Assembly (NCBI GenBank): GCA_963747535.1
Contig: CAVVFX010000017.1
Coordinates: 496,001-560,000, forward strand
DNA length: 64,000 nt
Direction: 5' to 3'
From: CAVVFX01 sp963747535
GTDB lineage: Bacteria; Acidobacteriota; Terriglobia; Bryobacterales; Bryobacteraceae
Shown: positions 1 to 8,629 of the stretch, piece after piece
Position numbering within the stretch: the first letter of the stretch is position 1
Layout of the letters: the number at the start of each line of letters is the position of its first letter
The notes under the pieces: model-generated
What the model was told of the DNA's origin: nothing
The model's database searches: none
What the model saw: the letters and a program-made list of their open reading frames with translations, nothing else
Translations under genes and position numbers: made by a program

Positions 1-1646
1 GGAGGCAACATCGCGCTTAACTGGTCGAGCATTTCCTGCACTTCCGTTTGCACGCCATCGATTTTGCCGTCGCCGTTGTAGTCGAGCAACGGGAAGTTGA
101 AGGTGGTGATCTCCGGCCCGTGGCAAGTCTGGCACGCGCCGACCAGGTCCACCGGAGTCGTGCTCCCGGCGGGTGTGAAGCTGGGTTTGAAGGTATGGCC
201 ACCCGCCTGGAGGAAGGCCGGATCGGTTGCGGCGGTGGTTTGCATGTGGCAGTCCACACAGGTATTCTGGGTCACAAACGCGTGCGCCGAAGTGGGAATG
301 CTTTGGCCGTACGTGTACCCGTTGGTCCCTTCCAGCATGTCGGCCTGGGGGCCTTCATGCGGGCCGAAATAGGTACTTCCGGCGGTAGCGGCGGCATAGG
401 TTTGACCACTCACGCGAGCCTGATGGCAGTTCATGCAGAGTGCGCCTTCGCCCGCGTTGGAAACCGTGGTCCCGTCGGCTAGCTTCACGGGAACGTCGGT
501 GCGGATCAGGTGAGCCGCGGTGGACGGCGCAGTCTGGCCGTGGGGTTCGTGACAGGTCTCGCAGTTGATGGCGCTGTAAGCCGTACTCACGTTGGTTGCC
601 CCGGTCATCCTGCCTATGAAACCAAAGGAGGTGTGACAGCCGACACAAGTCGCATTCCCGGCGGGATCGGTCGTGGTGACGGCGTGCATGGAATTGTTCC
701 ATTCGGCGGTCTTGATGTGATGGCTGGGCTCGTCGTGGCATGAACCGCACGTACCCGAACCCGTCGCGACCGAAATTTCCCAGGGTGTCCCACCGGAACT
801 GGCATGTTCGCTGCCGGGTCCGTGACAGTTCTCGCATTGAATGTTAGAGACATTTTGCAAGGCGGCCGGCATGTTGGTCCAATTGGCGGGAGATATCGTG
901 GTCGGAGGTACCCAGCCAAGCTGCGCCATCACCTTATCGAAGCCCCCATTGGCTATAGTGGAATTCAGGTCGTAGCCGACGGTGTGGCATCCCCAGCACG
1001 AAGAGGAATACGAGGTATCTCCAGCGGTGCCGGTGATTTCGCTGGTGAAGATCTGAGCATGAAGGGTTTTGGACCACGACGGCACCATGGCCGCGGCAGA
1101 ACCTCCACTGTGGCATTTTGAACATGCCGAAATGCCCACGTAAGTGCCGGCGACAATGGTCTGGGCCGCGGTAGCGGTAGGGCCGCTGTGGGTTGTTACA
1201 GTGGCGGATACCTGATAGACACCGGTCACATCCGGGCGCAGCAACGCGCGTCCGGCCGCTTGAATTGCCAGCCGGTCGGAGGGTTCATAAACGGGCAAAT
1301 TCGGTCCCAAGGGGCTGGTGGCAATCGCGGCCTTTGAGCCGGCTGGTTTGATAGTAAGGGTCCAGACTACACCGCTAATGTCCGAAGGATTAACTGAAAG
1401 ACTTACCTGCGCTTCAAGATATGCCGCTTGACCGATTCCAACGGTAGTCAAGCCGGTCGAGGTCTCAGTGGTTGAGGGAAGGCTGTAAGTGGCGATTTCT
1501 CCTGGCGTCAACGGCCGCAGGGCAAGGGTGGCCTGCAGGTTCGTCTGAGCGTACACCATGGTTGTAGCGACCATAGTGAGCAGCACCAATGCCAGAGGGC
1601 CAGTTGGCGTTCTCCACGTCCATAAGTTAGAGCTGATGCGTAACAT
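1..1646 (-). CDS. Multiheme c-type cytochrome with N-terminal Ig-like region (3' end outside window)
   Basis: The minus-strand frame is open from an ATG at 1646 to the window edge, so at least 548 residues are seen and the C-terminus is missing. A GGGAG ribosome site lies about 10 nt before the ATG. Residues 1-34 form a signal peptide ending near VYAQ. Residues 35-165 look like a beta-rich Ig-like region without heme motifs. Nine CXXCH heme sites follow: CSKCH (about 175), CWGCH (214), CENCH (270), CGSCH (298), CVGCH (333), CETCH (361), CMNCH (403), CVDCH (462) and CQTCH (503). The stretch before the first heme (AGTYVG-SACSKCH) resembles cytochrome c554-type proteins. It is probably a periplasmic or surface electron carrier. 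Its redox partner is unknown and no reductase gene lies beside it in the window. Confidence 0.88.
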   Translation of the reverse strand, partial: MLRISSNLWTWRTPTGPLALVLLTMVATTMVYAQTNLQATLALRPLTPGEIATYSLPSTTETSTGLTTVGIGQAAYLEAQVSLSVNPSDISGVVWTLTIKPAGSKAAIATSPLGPNLPVYEPSDRLAIQAAGRALLRPDVTGVYQVSATVTTHSGPTATAAQTIVAGTYVGISACSKCHSGGSAAAMVPSWSKTLHAQIFTSEITGTAGDTSYSSSCWGCHTVGYDLNSTIANGGFDKVMAQLGWVPPTTISPANWTNMPAALQNVSNIQCENCHGPGSEHASSGGTPWEISVATGSGTCGSCHDEPSHHIKTAEWNNSMHAVTTTDPAGNATCVGCHTSFGFIGRMTGATNVSTAYSAINCETCHEPHGQTAPSTAAHLIRTDVPVKLADGTTVSNAGEGALCMNCHQARVSGQTYAAATAGSTYFGPHEGPQADMLEGTNGYTYGQSIPTSAHAFVTQNTCVDCHMQTTAATDPAFLQAGGHTFKPSFTPAGSTTPVDLVGACQTCHGPEITTFNFPLLDYNGDGKIDGVQTEVQEMLDQLSAMLP

Positions 1647-1943
1647 TTACAAAACACTCCCGGTTATCGTCTACAGGATAAACCGATCTTATTATAAGTG
1701 AAGTGTTAAGGTACTTAAAGAGAATTGTTTGGCACACACATTACTTAGGAAGGCAAGCTAATTGCTCGAGAGAATCCACGTGGCGCGAGATCACAAGGCC
1801 TAAACGACTTACGCGAAATATAGGACTCTGTGATAGCCGAATTACAGCGAGCAGTAACATCGGCAAGTAACCCACTGTGGAAAATTCAACAGGTGCGAAG
1901 GTTAGGCTGCGGCAAAAGCCCCAACATATAAAAGTGTTACACG

Positions 1944-4622
1944 CTAGACTTTATGCCCGGGTCGAGGCAGTTCTGCTTTCTCAAACGCCTGGGCTAGCCG
2001 CTGGTAGCAGAGCCTGGCCGTCTCTACCGGCTCGTAGCCGGGCTTCGAGTGGATCTGCGAGGTAATCTCGATGCCCACAAAACCGCTGTAGCCGAGCTCC
2101 TTTAGCAGCCGGAAGTAGGCCACATAATCGGTCTTTCCATCGCCCGGTAAGAGGTACTGGTGATGGGTACGGTCGCCCGCGGAGTCCTTGACCGCGATGT
2201 AGGACGTGTAGGGCAGCAGGTCGCGCAGACTCTCCTGGAGCGACAGACCCTGCACCTCAAAATGGCTGTAGTCGTAAACGATGCGGACGTGCGAACTGTT
2301 CACCTGCTTCAACAGCCAGAGGGCGCGGTCGGGCATGTCGACGGCCTGATCCGCATGGGGCTTGAAGCAGATCGTGATCCCACCATCTTCGGCCAGTTGC
2401 GCCCACTCATGCAGTTCGGCAGCGATGTGCTCTTTGGTCTGATCCCAGTCTGCCGATTTTCCGCCGAGTACGGTTTCAATCACCGGCAGTTTCTGAGGCG
2501 AGAGCTCATGCGCCAGCGCGATCGCGAGCTTCAGCCGTTCCAGATTGCGGATTCGGTTGCCTGGGATGGACAGCGACTCCATCAGGGAGGGCAGCGCGAG
2601 ACCGGTGTCGTCGAGAATGCGCCTGATCTCCTGCCGATCGCCGGCGGTAAGGATGGCTGGATCGGTAGGCCAGCCGGGCATGAGACAGATCTCCACGCCG
2701 TCGTAGCCGATGCTGGAAATGGTGCGCAGCGCGTCGCCAATCTTCAGCGACTTCATCCCGTAGGTGCCGGTGTTGAGGCCAACCAGGCGGGCGTTGGTTT
2801 GTGTCTCCCAAACAGGATCGGTGCCGGCCGCGAGGGATTCCGGACCGCCCTCATCAATATCCAGCACTACGATTTCGTTGCGGCCCTTGTTCAGCCAGAC
2901 AGCCGGACAAAACGCGCTCCGCTGCGGACCGATCTTCCAGTGCCGGCCGAGGTTGTGGCCGTTGACCCAAACGTTGCCTTTGCCGCATCCACGCATGTCG
3001 AAAAACGTGCCGCCGGTTTCCTGAAGCTGGAACTCTCCCCGATAGAAGGCCGGGCCGGTTTTGGTCCCACGCGAGTAGACCAGACCCTTCAAATCGTCGA
3101 GTGGAAGGCGGAACATGCTCCACTGGGAAAGCACTTTGCCATCCAGCGTGACGTTTTGAGTAATGCCCTTGCGATCGTGCTGCAGCATGGGACCGAAGTT
3201 GGTCCGTCCCATGTTTTCGACCAGGATGTCCAAGTTCCCGCCGCCATTCAACGTGACGTCGAGCGAGTTCTGATGCAACCGGCGATCCAGCGCGCCCAGC
3301 CATTTCCCATTCTCGTAGACGATTCCATAGTCGCGCAGTTCATTGATTTCGAGTTTGGCGTTCGCGGCCTTTACACTTTTGGTGCGGTAAACGACGAAGC
3401 CGTAACCCTGACCCAGTTCCTCGAACGTTTTGGGGCTGTCGGCATTCACCGGATCGCGCAGGAGATCGAACATCGAGGCCGACTCTGTCAACTCGAACCT
3501 TGGGATGGAGATCATGGGCGGCGGCTCAGGAAGTGGCGGCAGCGTCTCGCCGGGCGCGAGGTGCTTGCTGATCACGTCGCGATAGAGCTTAAATTTGGGC
3601 GCGGTGCGTCCAGCTTCGTCGATGGGTGAATCGTAATCGTAGCTGGAGATGTCAGGCTGATATCCGCCGTCTTTGCCCGTTTCGAAATTGGCGCCGTTCA
3701 TAAAGCCCCAGGAGGTGCCTCCGTGGACCATGTACAGGTTGAAGCCGATATTGCGCTCGAGCATCCAGTCGATACCGGCGAGATGGACGCTGTTGTTGCC
3801 GGTGTGATGCTTCTCGCCCCAATGATCGAACCATCCGACCCAATACTCTCCGCACATACGCGGGCCGCTGGGCCGGAACTTCGCCAGATTGTCGAACTCA
3901 CGCTGGGGCGCGCCTCCGAAATTCACCACTGAGGGAAGATCCGGTAGCGTACCGCCGGAAAGCATCTTCGGCGAGGATCCGTCGGCGGTGTAGAGAGTGA
4001 CGTCAATGCCTGAATCGACGATCATCTTGCGGATGGCATGCATGTACTCGTGGTCGTCGCCGAATGAGCCGTACTCGTTTTCGACCTGGACCATGATGAC
4101 CGGTCCACCGCGCGTGATCTGCAGCGGCGCAACTTCGCTGAGCAGGCGCTTCATGTATTTGCCGGCAGGGTCGAGGAATCGCGGATCGGTGGTGCGGACT
4201 TTGATGCCGGGCGTCTGCAGCAGCCACCACGGAAAACCGCCGAACTCCCATTCCGCGCAACTGTAGGGGCCGGGGCGCACGATCACCCAAAAGCCTTCCT
4301 CCTGTGCGGTCTTGATGTAGGCGGCGATATCCAGGTTGCCGCTGAAGTTGTACTCGCCGGGGTGCGGTTCGTGCAGGTTCCAGAAGGAATACATGCAGAG
4401 CGTGTTGAGGCCCATGGCGCGCATTTTCTTCATGCGATCGCGCCAGTATTCACGCGGCACGCGCGCATAATGCATCTCGCCGGACCGCACCACGAAAGGC
4501 TTTCCGTCCAACGCGAAATGGTCGCCGTCAACCGCGTAGGTGTGGGTCGCCCCGTGGACTGACAACTGCGGGATCGCACCCGCGGCCATGATCTTCAGGA
4601 TGGAACGCCGGCTGGTCTGCAT
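1944..4622 (-). CDS. GH35 beta-galactosidase fused to sugar-isomerase-like TIM barrel
   Basis: 892 residues. The N-terminus (MQTSRRSILKIMAAGA) is a Tat-like export signal. Residues 30-600 are a glycoside hydrolase family 35 beta-galactosidase. The N-terminal barrel is recognisable (GEMHYARVP, NLHEPHPGEYNF, RPGPYSCAEWEFGG). The acid/base glutamate is E183 in QVENEYGS and the likely nucleophile is E259 in CGEYWVGW. The galactose-binding beta domains end near DPVWETQ. From about residue 607 (LNTGTYGMKSLKIGDAL) to the end is a xylose-isomerase-like/sugar phosphate isomerase TIM barrel, with GYDGVEICL, YDYSHFEVQG and VGIEITSQ. Such barrels are usually separate proteins. The fusion suggests galactoside hydrolysis coupled to sugar rearrangement, but the second activity is inferred. 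The gene is divergent from the Oar-like receptor at 4965, with which it may share a carbohydrate-uptake role. Confidence 0.88.
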   Translation of the reverse strand: MQTSRRSILKIMAAGAIPQLSVHGATHTYAVDGDHFALDGKPFVVRSGEMHYARVPREYWRDRMKKMRAMGLNTLCMYSFWNLHEPHPGEYNFSGNLDIAAYIKTAQEEGFWVIVRPGPYSCAEWEFGGFPWWLLQTPGIKVRTTDPRFLDPAGKYMKRLLSEVAPLQITRGGPVIMVQVENEYGSFGDDHEYMHAIRKMIVDSGIDVTLYTADGSSPKMLSGGTLPDLPSVVNFGGAPQREFDNLAKFRPSGPRMCGEYWVGWFDHWGEKHHTGNNSVHLAGIDWMLERNIGFNLYMVHGGTSWGFMNGANFETGKDGGYQPDISSYDYDSPIDEAGRTAPKFKLYRDVISKHLAPGETLPPLPEPPPMISIPRFELTESASMFDLLRDPVNADSPKTFEELGQGYGFVVYRTKSVKAANAKLEINELRDYGIVYENGKWLGALDRRLHQNSLDVTLNGGGNLDILVENMGRTNFGPMLQHDRKGITQNVTLDGKVLSQWSMFRLPLDDLKGLVYSRGTKTGPAFYRGEFQLQETGGTFFDMRGCGKGNVWVNGHNLGRHWKIGPQRSAFCPAVWLNKGRNEIVVLDIDEGGPESLAAGTDPVWETQTNARLVGLNTGTYGMKSLKIGDALRTISSIGYDGVEICLMPGWPTDPAILTAGDRQEIRRILDDTGLALPSLMESLSIPGNRIRNLERLKLAIALAHELSPQKLPVIETVLGGKSADWDQTKEHIAAELHEWAQLAEDGGITICFKPHADQAVDMPDRALWLLKQVNSSHVRIVYDYSHFEVQGLSLQESLRDLLPYTSYIAVKDSAGDRTHHQYLLPGDGKTDYVAYFRLLKELGYSGFVGIEITSQIHSKPGYEPVETARLCYQRLAQAFEKAELPRPGHKV

Positions 4623-4964
4623 ATGCTTTGTTGTATCACTCCTGTTGTCGCGTCATAGCTTTGCGCCATTATGCGGCTGTCGCGGCGTAACGGCTGCAGC
4701 GCGGCCGGGCGGCTGCTGCGCGACCTGGCAGACCACAAAAAACGATGGTCTGCCCCGCGGCGGAAATCTAGTCTAGCGCCTACTTGCAAAGATTGCCGTA
4801 CGGAACCGCTTGCTTACGCGCGCGGCTCAGCAACGACTTCCGAGCCGCGACCGTCTAGGGAATGGTCACGCGAACTTTTGCAACTTGGTACGGGACGGCT
4901 GCTGCGCGGCCGGGCTGGACGCGGCTGTCGGTGGGTGTCCACGTTAGAATGGGGACAGCTAAAC
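4623..4964. other. Divergent intergenic region with repeat
   Basis: The gap between the GH35 gene and the Oar-like receptor holds no credible gene. It contains one copy of the two-hairpin dispersed repeat (4711-4754) and the shared upstream regions of both genes. GTTAGAATGG at about 4944-4953 could be a -10 region for the receptor gene. The long open frame that enters this gap from the right has no protein similarity before the ATG at 4965. Confidence 0.5.
4711..4754 (+). repeat. Dispersed two-hairpin intergenic repeat, copy A
   Basis: The right half is an inverted repeat, GGCAGACCA ... TGGTCTGCC (4727-4735 and 4746-4754) around an A-rich loop. The left part (GGCTGCTGCGC) is a weakened version of the GGCTGC-n3-GCAGCC hairpin seen in the other copies at 16082, 26156 and 33954. 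Confidence 0.75.
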
Positions 4965-7900
4965 ATGCATCATCATAGGGCCGCTGGATGGCTTTTCTGG
5001 ACGGCTCTTCTTGTGGGATGTCCCTCCCTTACATGGTCTCAGTCCGCGACTACCGGCGCGTTGGCTGGTATAGTCCGGGATTCCGCGGGCGCCAGCCTGC
5101 CCGACATCCAGATCACGTTGACCGATGCGGCGACCAGCCAGGCGCTGACGTCCACCACCGGCTCCGACGGCGGGTACCACTTCTCGCTGCTCGCTCCCGG
5201 CACGTACGAAGTGCGCTTCTCGGCGGCTGGATTCAAGACCGCCCGAATGCCGGCCATGGTGGTGAGTGTTTCGGAAGCTCCTGTCCTGGACGCCGTCATG
5301 GAATCCGGTGAGCCCTCCAACGAGACGGAGTGCCGCTGCCATATCAGCACCGTAACTTCATCGACTGGTGACCTGGTTGACGCCAAGACCATCACGGCCG
5401 TCCCGCTCACCACACGCAACTTCACGCAAGTGCTGTCGATGTCTTCGGGCTCGGCAGCGGATGTGAACAATGCCGGAACCCTGGGCCGCGGCACGCGCAA
5501 TTACAACGTGAACGGCAATACCAGCGGCGGCTCGTACAGCCTCGATGGATCTTTTGCGCCCAGCGCCGTGCCCAATCCCGATACCATTTCGGAGCTCAAG
5601 ATTCACACCTCGCAATACGATGCCATCTATGGCGCCCAGGTTCCCAGCACGGCACTCATCACCAAGAGCGGCGAGAAGGATTTCCACGGGGACGCCTGGG
5701 AGTTCGTGCGGAACAACATGTTCAACGCCAATTCATTCTTTCTGAATTCCACGGGACAACCAAAGGCGGACCTCAAACAGAATCAGTTTGGCGCAACTCT
5801 CGGCGGGCCCATCTTACGACAAAAGCTCTTCTTCTTCACTTCTTATCAGGGAACCCGGCAGGAGAACGGACTGGATACTACCTCAACTTCCAACCCTATT
5901 CTGCCGCCGCTCACCGACGATCGTTCCGCAGCCACACTAGCTGCTGAATTTTGCCCGGGGAATCACCTGATGTCGAACGGGCAACCCAACCCTATGTATC
6001 TGAGCTTTGCCGGAGGGAAACAGTTGGACTGCCTGAACCGGTCGACGTCCACTACCGCGCCGATTAATCCGGTGGCTCTGCGGTTGCTCCAACTCAAGAA
6101 TCCCGACGGCTCGTATTACATTCCGAATCCGCAGACCCTGTTCACGAGCGGTCCGAATGCGGGACTCGGCTTCTCGTCGTACAGCTTGCCCTCGACTTAC
6201 AACGAGAACCAGGCGCTCCTCAACACCGACTATATACTTTCGCCGAAGAACACTCTTTCCACGCGCGGCTATCTCGCGACCATCGACCAGTTCCGCACAT
6301 TCGGCTCCCCGCAGGGCTATCCGGGTGCGCCGATGGTGCCGGGGCCCGGTACACCGCAAGCCCTTACGGCGCGGGATTACGTGGTCAGCGTGAATCTCAG
6401 TTCGGTGTTGACCAGGAGCCTGGTGAACGAGAGCCGGATCAGTTTGACGCGCTCGCTGCAGAGCGCCACGGGCGATGACACGCCGACCGCGGCGTCGTTA
6501 GGTATGACCGCGGTCGATAAGCTATTCCCGGAACCGCCCGAGATCACGGTCCTCGGCCCGCTCGGCAGCTTCCGTCTGTTCGGCACTCCGGGCAACGATT
6601 TTGCGACCGCCAACAAATACTATTCGTGGTCGGATACGTTGTCGTGGGTGCATGGCAAGCAGACGCTTCGCTTCGGTGTGTTCTTTCTGATGCAGGACAA
6701 CTGGCGCGACGACAACGGGACCGCACGGGGACGGCTCTATTTCCAGACCTTCGAAGACTTCCTCATCGGACTCAGCGCGGCCGGTAATCTCAGTCCTTTC
6801 GGACGCAGCAATGTTCAGACCATTCAGGCCAGCGAAGGCTCCGGACCCAACGGCGAGCTCCAATATAACTACCGCAGCTATTACGGCGCGCCTTTCGTGC
6901 AGGACGATTTCAAAGTTAATTCCCGGCTTACCTTGAACCTGGGTTTGCGTTGGGAATATATCGGTCCGGCGCTGGATACGGCCGGCACTATCGGCAACCT
7001 ATCGCCTGCGCTCCTGCAGCAAATGCCGATTCCGCCGGCCTCCGGCACTTACATAGGAAATACGGTCGCCGCGAATTACAATCCGAATCTGATCAATCCG
7101 TACACCGGCCAGGCGTTTGGTGCGCCGCCGACGGGAGTGGTTGCCCGGTCCACCAAGAGTTTTTACCAGAACAATACGCCACTCGACACATTCGCGCCGC
7201 GCTTCGGGTTTGCATGGCAACCGTTCGGCACCGACCGGATCGCAGTGCGCGGCGGATATGGCTGGTTCTATCAAACCCCCACTTACAGCGGCAACGCTTC
7301 CGGTACTCCGCTGTTCACTTCGGCGCCTTTTGCGCAAGGCTTCAGTAATTCGGACTCCGGCAACAATCTCTCCAGCTTACAAAACCCATTTCCTGCGACG
7401 ACTCTCGGGTTTGTCGCGCGAACTCCCACCTCTCAACTCTCCGACCGCGTAGCTGGACCCGATTACATAATCCCCAAGCTGCAGCAGTGGAACCTGAGCG
7501 TGCAATTGCGCCTCACTCGAGCCCTATCGCTTGATATTGGCTATGTGGGCTCACATGCCGATCATCTGCTCATCTCTGCCGGTCTGAATCAGCCGCTGCT
7601 GGCCAGTCCGAGCCACCCGGTCAACTGCGGATATGACGGCATTACGACGGATTGCATTACCACCAACACTTCCGCTAACGCCAGTCTGCGAGTACCGTTT
7701 CTGGGCGAGACTGCGACGGCGCTGGCGGACAATGAGTTCACGGGCTCGTCGTCGTATGACAGCTTACAGGCGACGCTGCGCAGCCAGGTGTGGCGCGGCC
7801 TGTCATTCCAGGCGAATTACACTTACTCGCGTGCCGCCAATAACACGGTCGTCGACAACGACCAGAATAACCTCGGCCTCGATTGGGCGCGTGCTTCTTT

Positions 7901-8477
7901 CGATCGCACGCACCGGTCCACGCTGAATTTCGACTATCAACTGCCGATGCCGCTGCGCTTGCGCGGCGCGGTTGGTGCGGCGTTGAAAGGCTGGTCGCTG
8001 ACCGGAATCATTATTATGCAGAGTGGACTGCCTTTGACACTTACCGATCCTAATGGCGGGAGCGTGTACGGCAAGGCGGCCACTTCCACCGTTACGCTCT
8101 GCCCCGGCGAATCGTACGCCAGCCTGGCGACGGCCGGGGGCACCAGCACGCGGCTGAATAACTGGATCAACACGGCGGCCATCTGTGCTCCGGGCGTGGT
8201 TGGTCCGGATGGTTCGACGGCGTACGGTACTGCGGGCCAGAGCATCATGAACGGTCCCGGTCAATTCAACACAGACTTCTCGCTGGGCAAGAAGACCCGG
8301 GTTGGCGGACTGCGGGAAGACGCCATTCTGGCGTTTCGCATGGAATTTTATAACGCGCTCAACCATCCGCAGTTTGCGAATCCCGGGACGGCGCTCGACA
8401 GCGCGACGTTCGGCGTGATTACGCAACCGTCGGTTGCGCCGCGATTGATCCAGTTTGCTCTGAAGTATCTTTTCTAG
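4965..8477 (+). CDS. Oar-like TonB-dependent outer-membrane receptor
   Basis: 1170 residues starting at MHHHRAAGW. This ATG was chosen because GGGGA lies about 8 nt upstream and a signal peptide (LFWTALLVGCPSLTWSQ) follows at once; the frame is open further upstream but without meaningful protein. Residues 28-105 are a carboxypeptidase-regulatory-like beta sandwich (GALAGIVRDSAGASLPDIQI, GSDGGYHFSLLAPGTYEV). A plug-like domain follows (NYNVNGN, YSLDGSFAPSAVPNPDTISELKI, YDAIYGAQVPSTALITKSG). The rest is a large beta barrel ending in aromatic ...QFALKYLF, as expected for an outer-membrane protein. Family members are thought to import large glycans or oligomers. The neighbouring GH35 enzyme and fuconate dehydratase make a plant or microbial polysaccharide a reasonable ligand, but this is inference. 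Confidence 0.88.
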   Translation: MHHHRAAGWLFWTALLVGCPSLTWSQSATTGALAGIVRDSAGASLPDIQITLTDAATSQALTSTTGSDGGYHFSLLAPGTYEVRFSAAGFKTARMPAMVVSVSEAPVLDAVMESGEPSNETECRCHISTVTSSTGDLVDAKTITAVPLTTRNFTQVLSMSSGSAADVNNAGTLGRGTRNYNVNGNTSGGSYSLDGSFAPSAVPNPDTISELKIHTSQYDAIYGAQVPSTALITKSGEKDFHGDAWEFVRNNMFNANSFFLNSTGQPKADLKQNQFGATLGGPILRQKLFFFTSYQGTRQENGLDTTSTSNPILPPLTDDRSAATLAAEFCPGNHLMSNGQPNPMYLSFAGGKQLDCLNRSTSTTAPINPVALRLLQLKNPDGSYYIPNPQTLFTSGPNAGLGFSSYSLPSTYNENQALLNTDYILSPKNTLSTRGYLATIDQFRTFGSPQGYPGAPMVPGPGTPQALTARDYVVSVNLSSVLTRSLVNESRISLTRSLQSATGDDTPTAASLGMTAVDKLFPEPPEITVLGPLGSFRLFGTPGNDFATANKYYSWSDTLSWVHGKQTLRFGVFFLMQDNWRDDNGTARGRLYFQTFEDFLIGLSAAGNLSPFGRSNVQTIQASEGSGPNGELQYNYRSYYGAPFVQDDFKVNSRLTLNLGLRWEYIGPALDTAGTIGNLSPALLQQMPIPPASGTYIGNTVAANYNPNLINPYTGQAFGAPPTGVVARSTKSFYQNNTPLDTFAPRFGFAWQPFGTDRIAVRGGYGWFYQTPTYSGNASGTPLFTSAPFAQGFSNSDSGNNLSSLQNPFPATTLGFVARTPTSQLSDRVAGPDYIIPKLQQWNLSVQLRLTRALSLDIGYVGSHADHLLISAGLNQPLLASPSHPVNCGYDGITTDCITTNTSANASLRVPFLGETATALADNEFTGSSSYDSLQATLRSQVWRGLSFQANYTYSRAANNTVVDNDQNNLGLDWARASFDRTHRSTLNFDYQLPMPLRLRGAVGAALKGWSLTGIIIMQSGLPLTLTDPNGGSVYGKAATSTVTLCPGESYASLATAGGTSTRLNNWINTAAICAPGVVGPDGSTAYGTAGQSIMNGPGQFNTDFSLGKKTRVGGLREDAILAFRMEFYNALNHPQFANPGTALDSATFGVITQPSVAPRLIQFALKYLF

Positions 8478-8629
8478 AGATTTTTGATTCCGCCGGTCAG
8501 ATCGCCGCAGAACTGGAATTGTAGCTTTTCCGCCTACCTTCCTACTTAGTAGTCTGCGTACTATTTTGCTTATTGCGTCAGTGGTTGACTTTACGTAAAC
8601 TTCCATTCGTAGTTCAAGGAGGTCGGCCG

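Noticed and set aside
2160..3629. 489-residue plus-strand open frame
   Set aside because: It lies entirely antisense to the GH35 gene, whose catalytic motifs are clear; the translation has no similarity to known domains.
4671..4964. N-terminal extension of the Oar-like receptor
   Set aside because: It covers a dispersed repeat, has no similarity, and a good signal peptide with a ribosome site begins at 4965.
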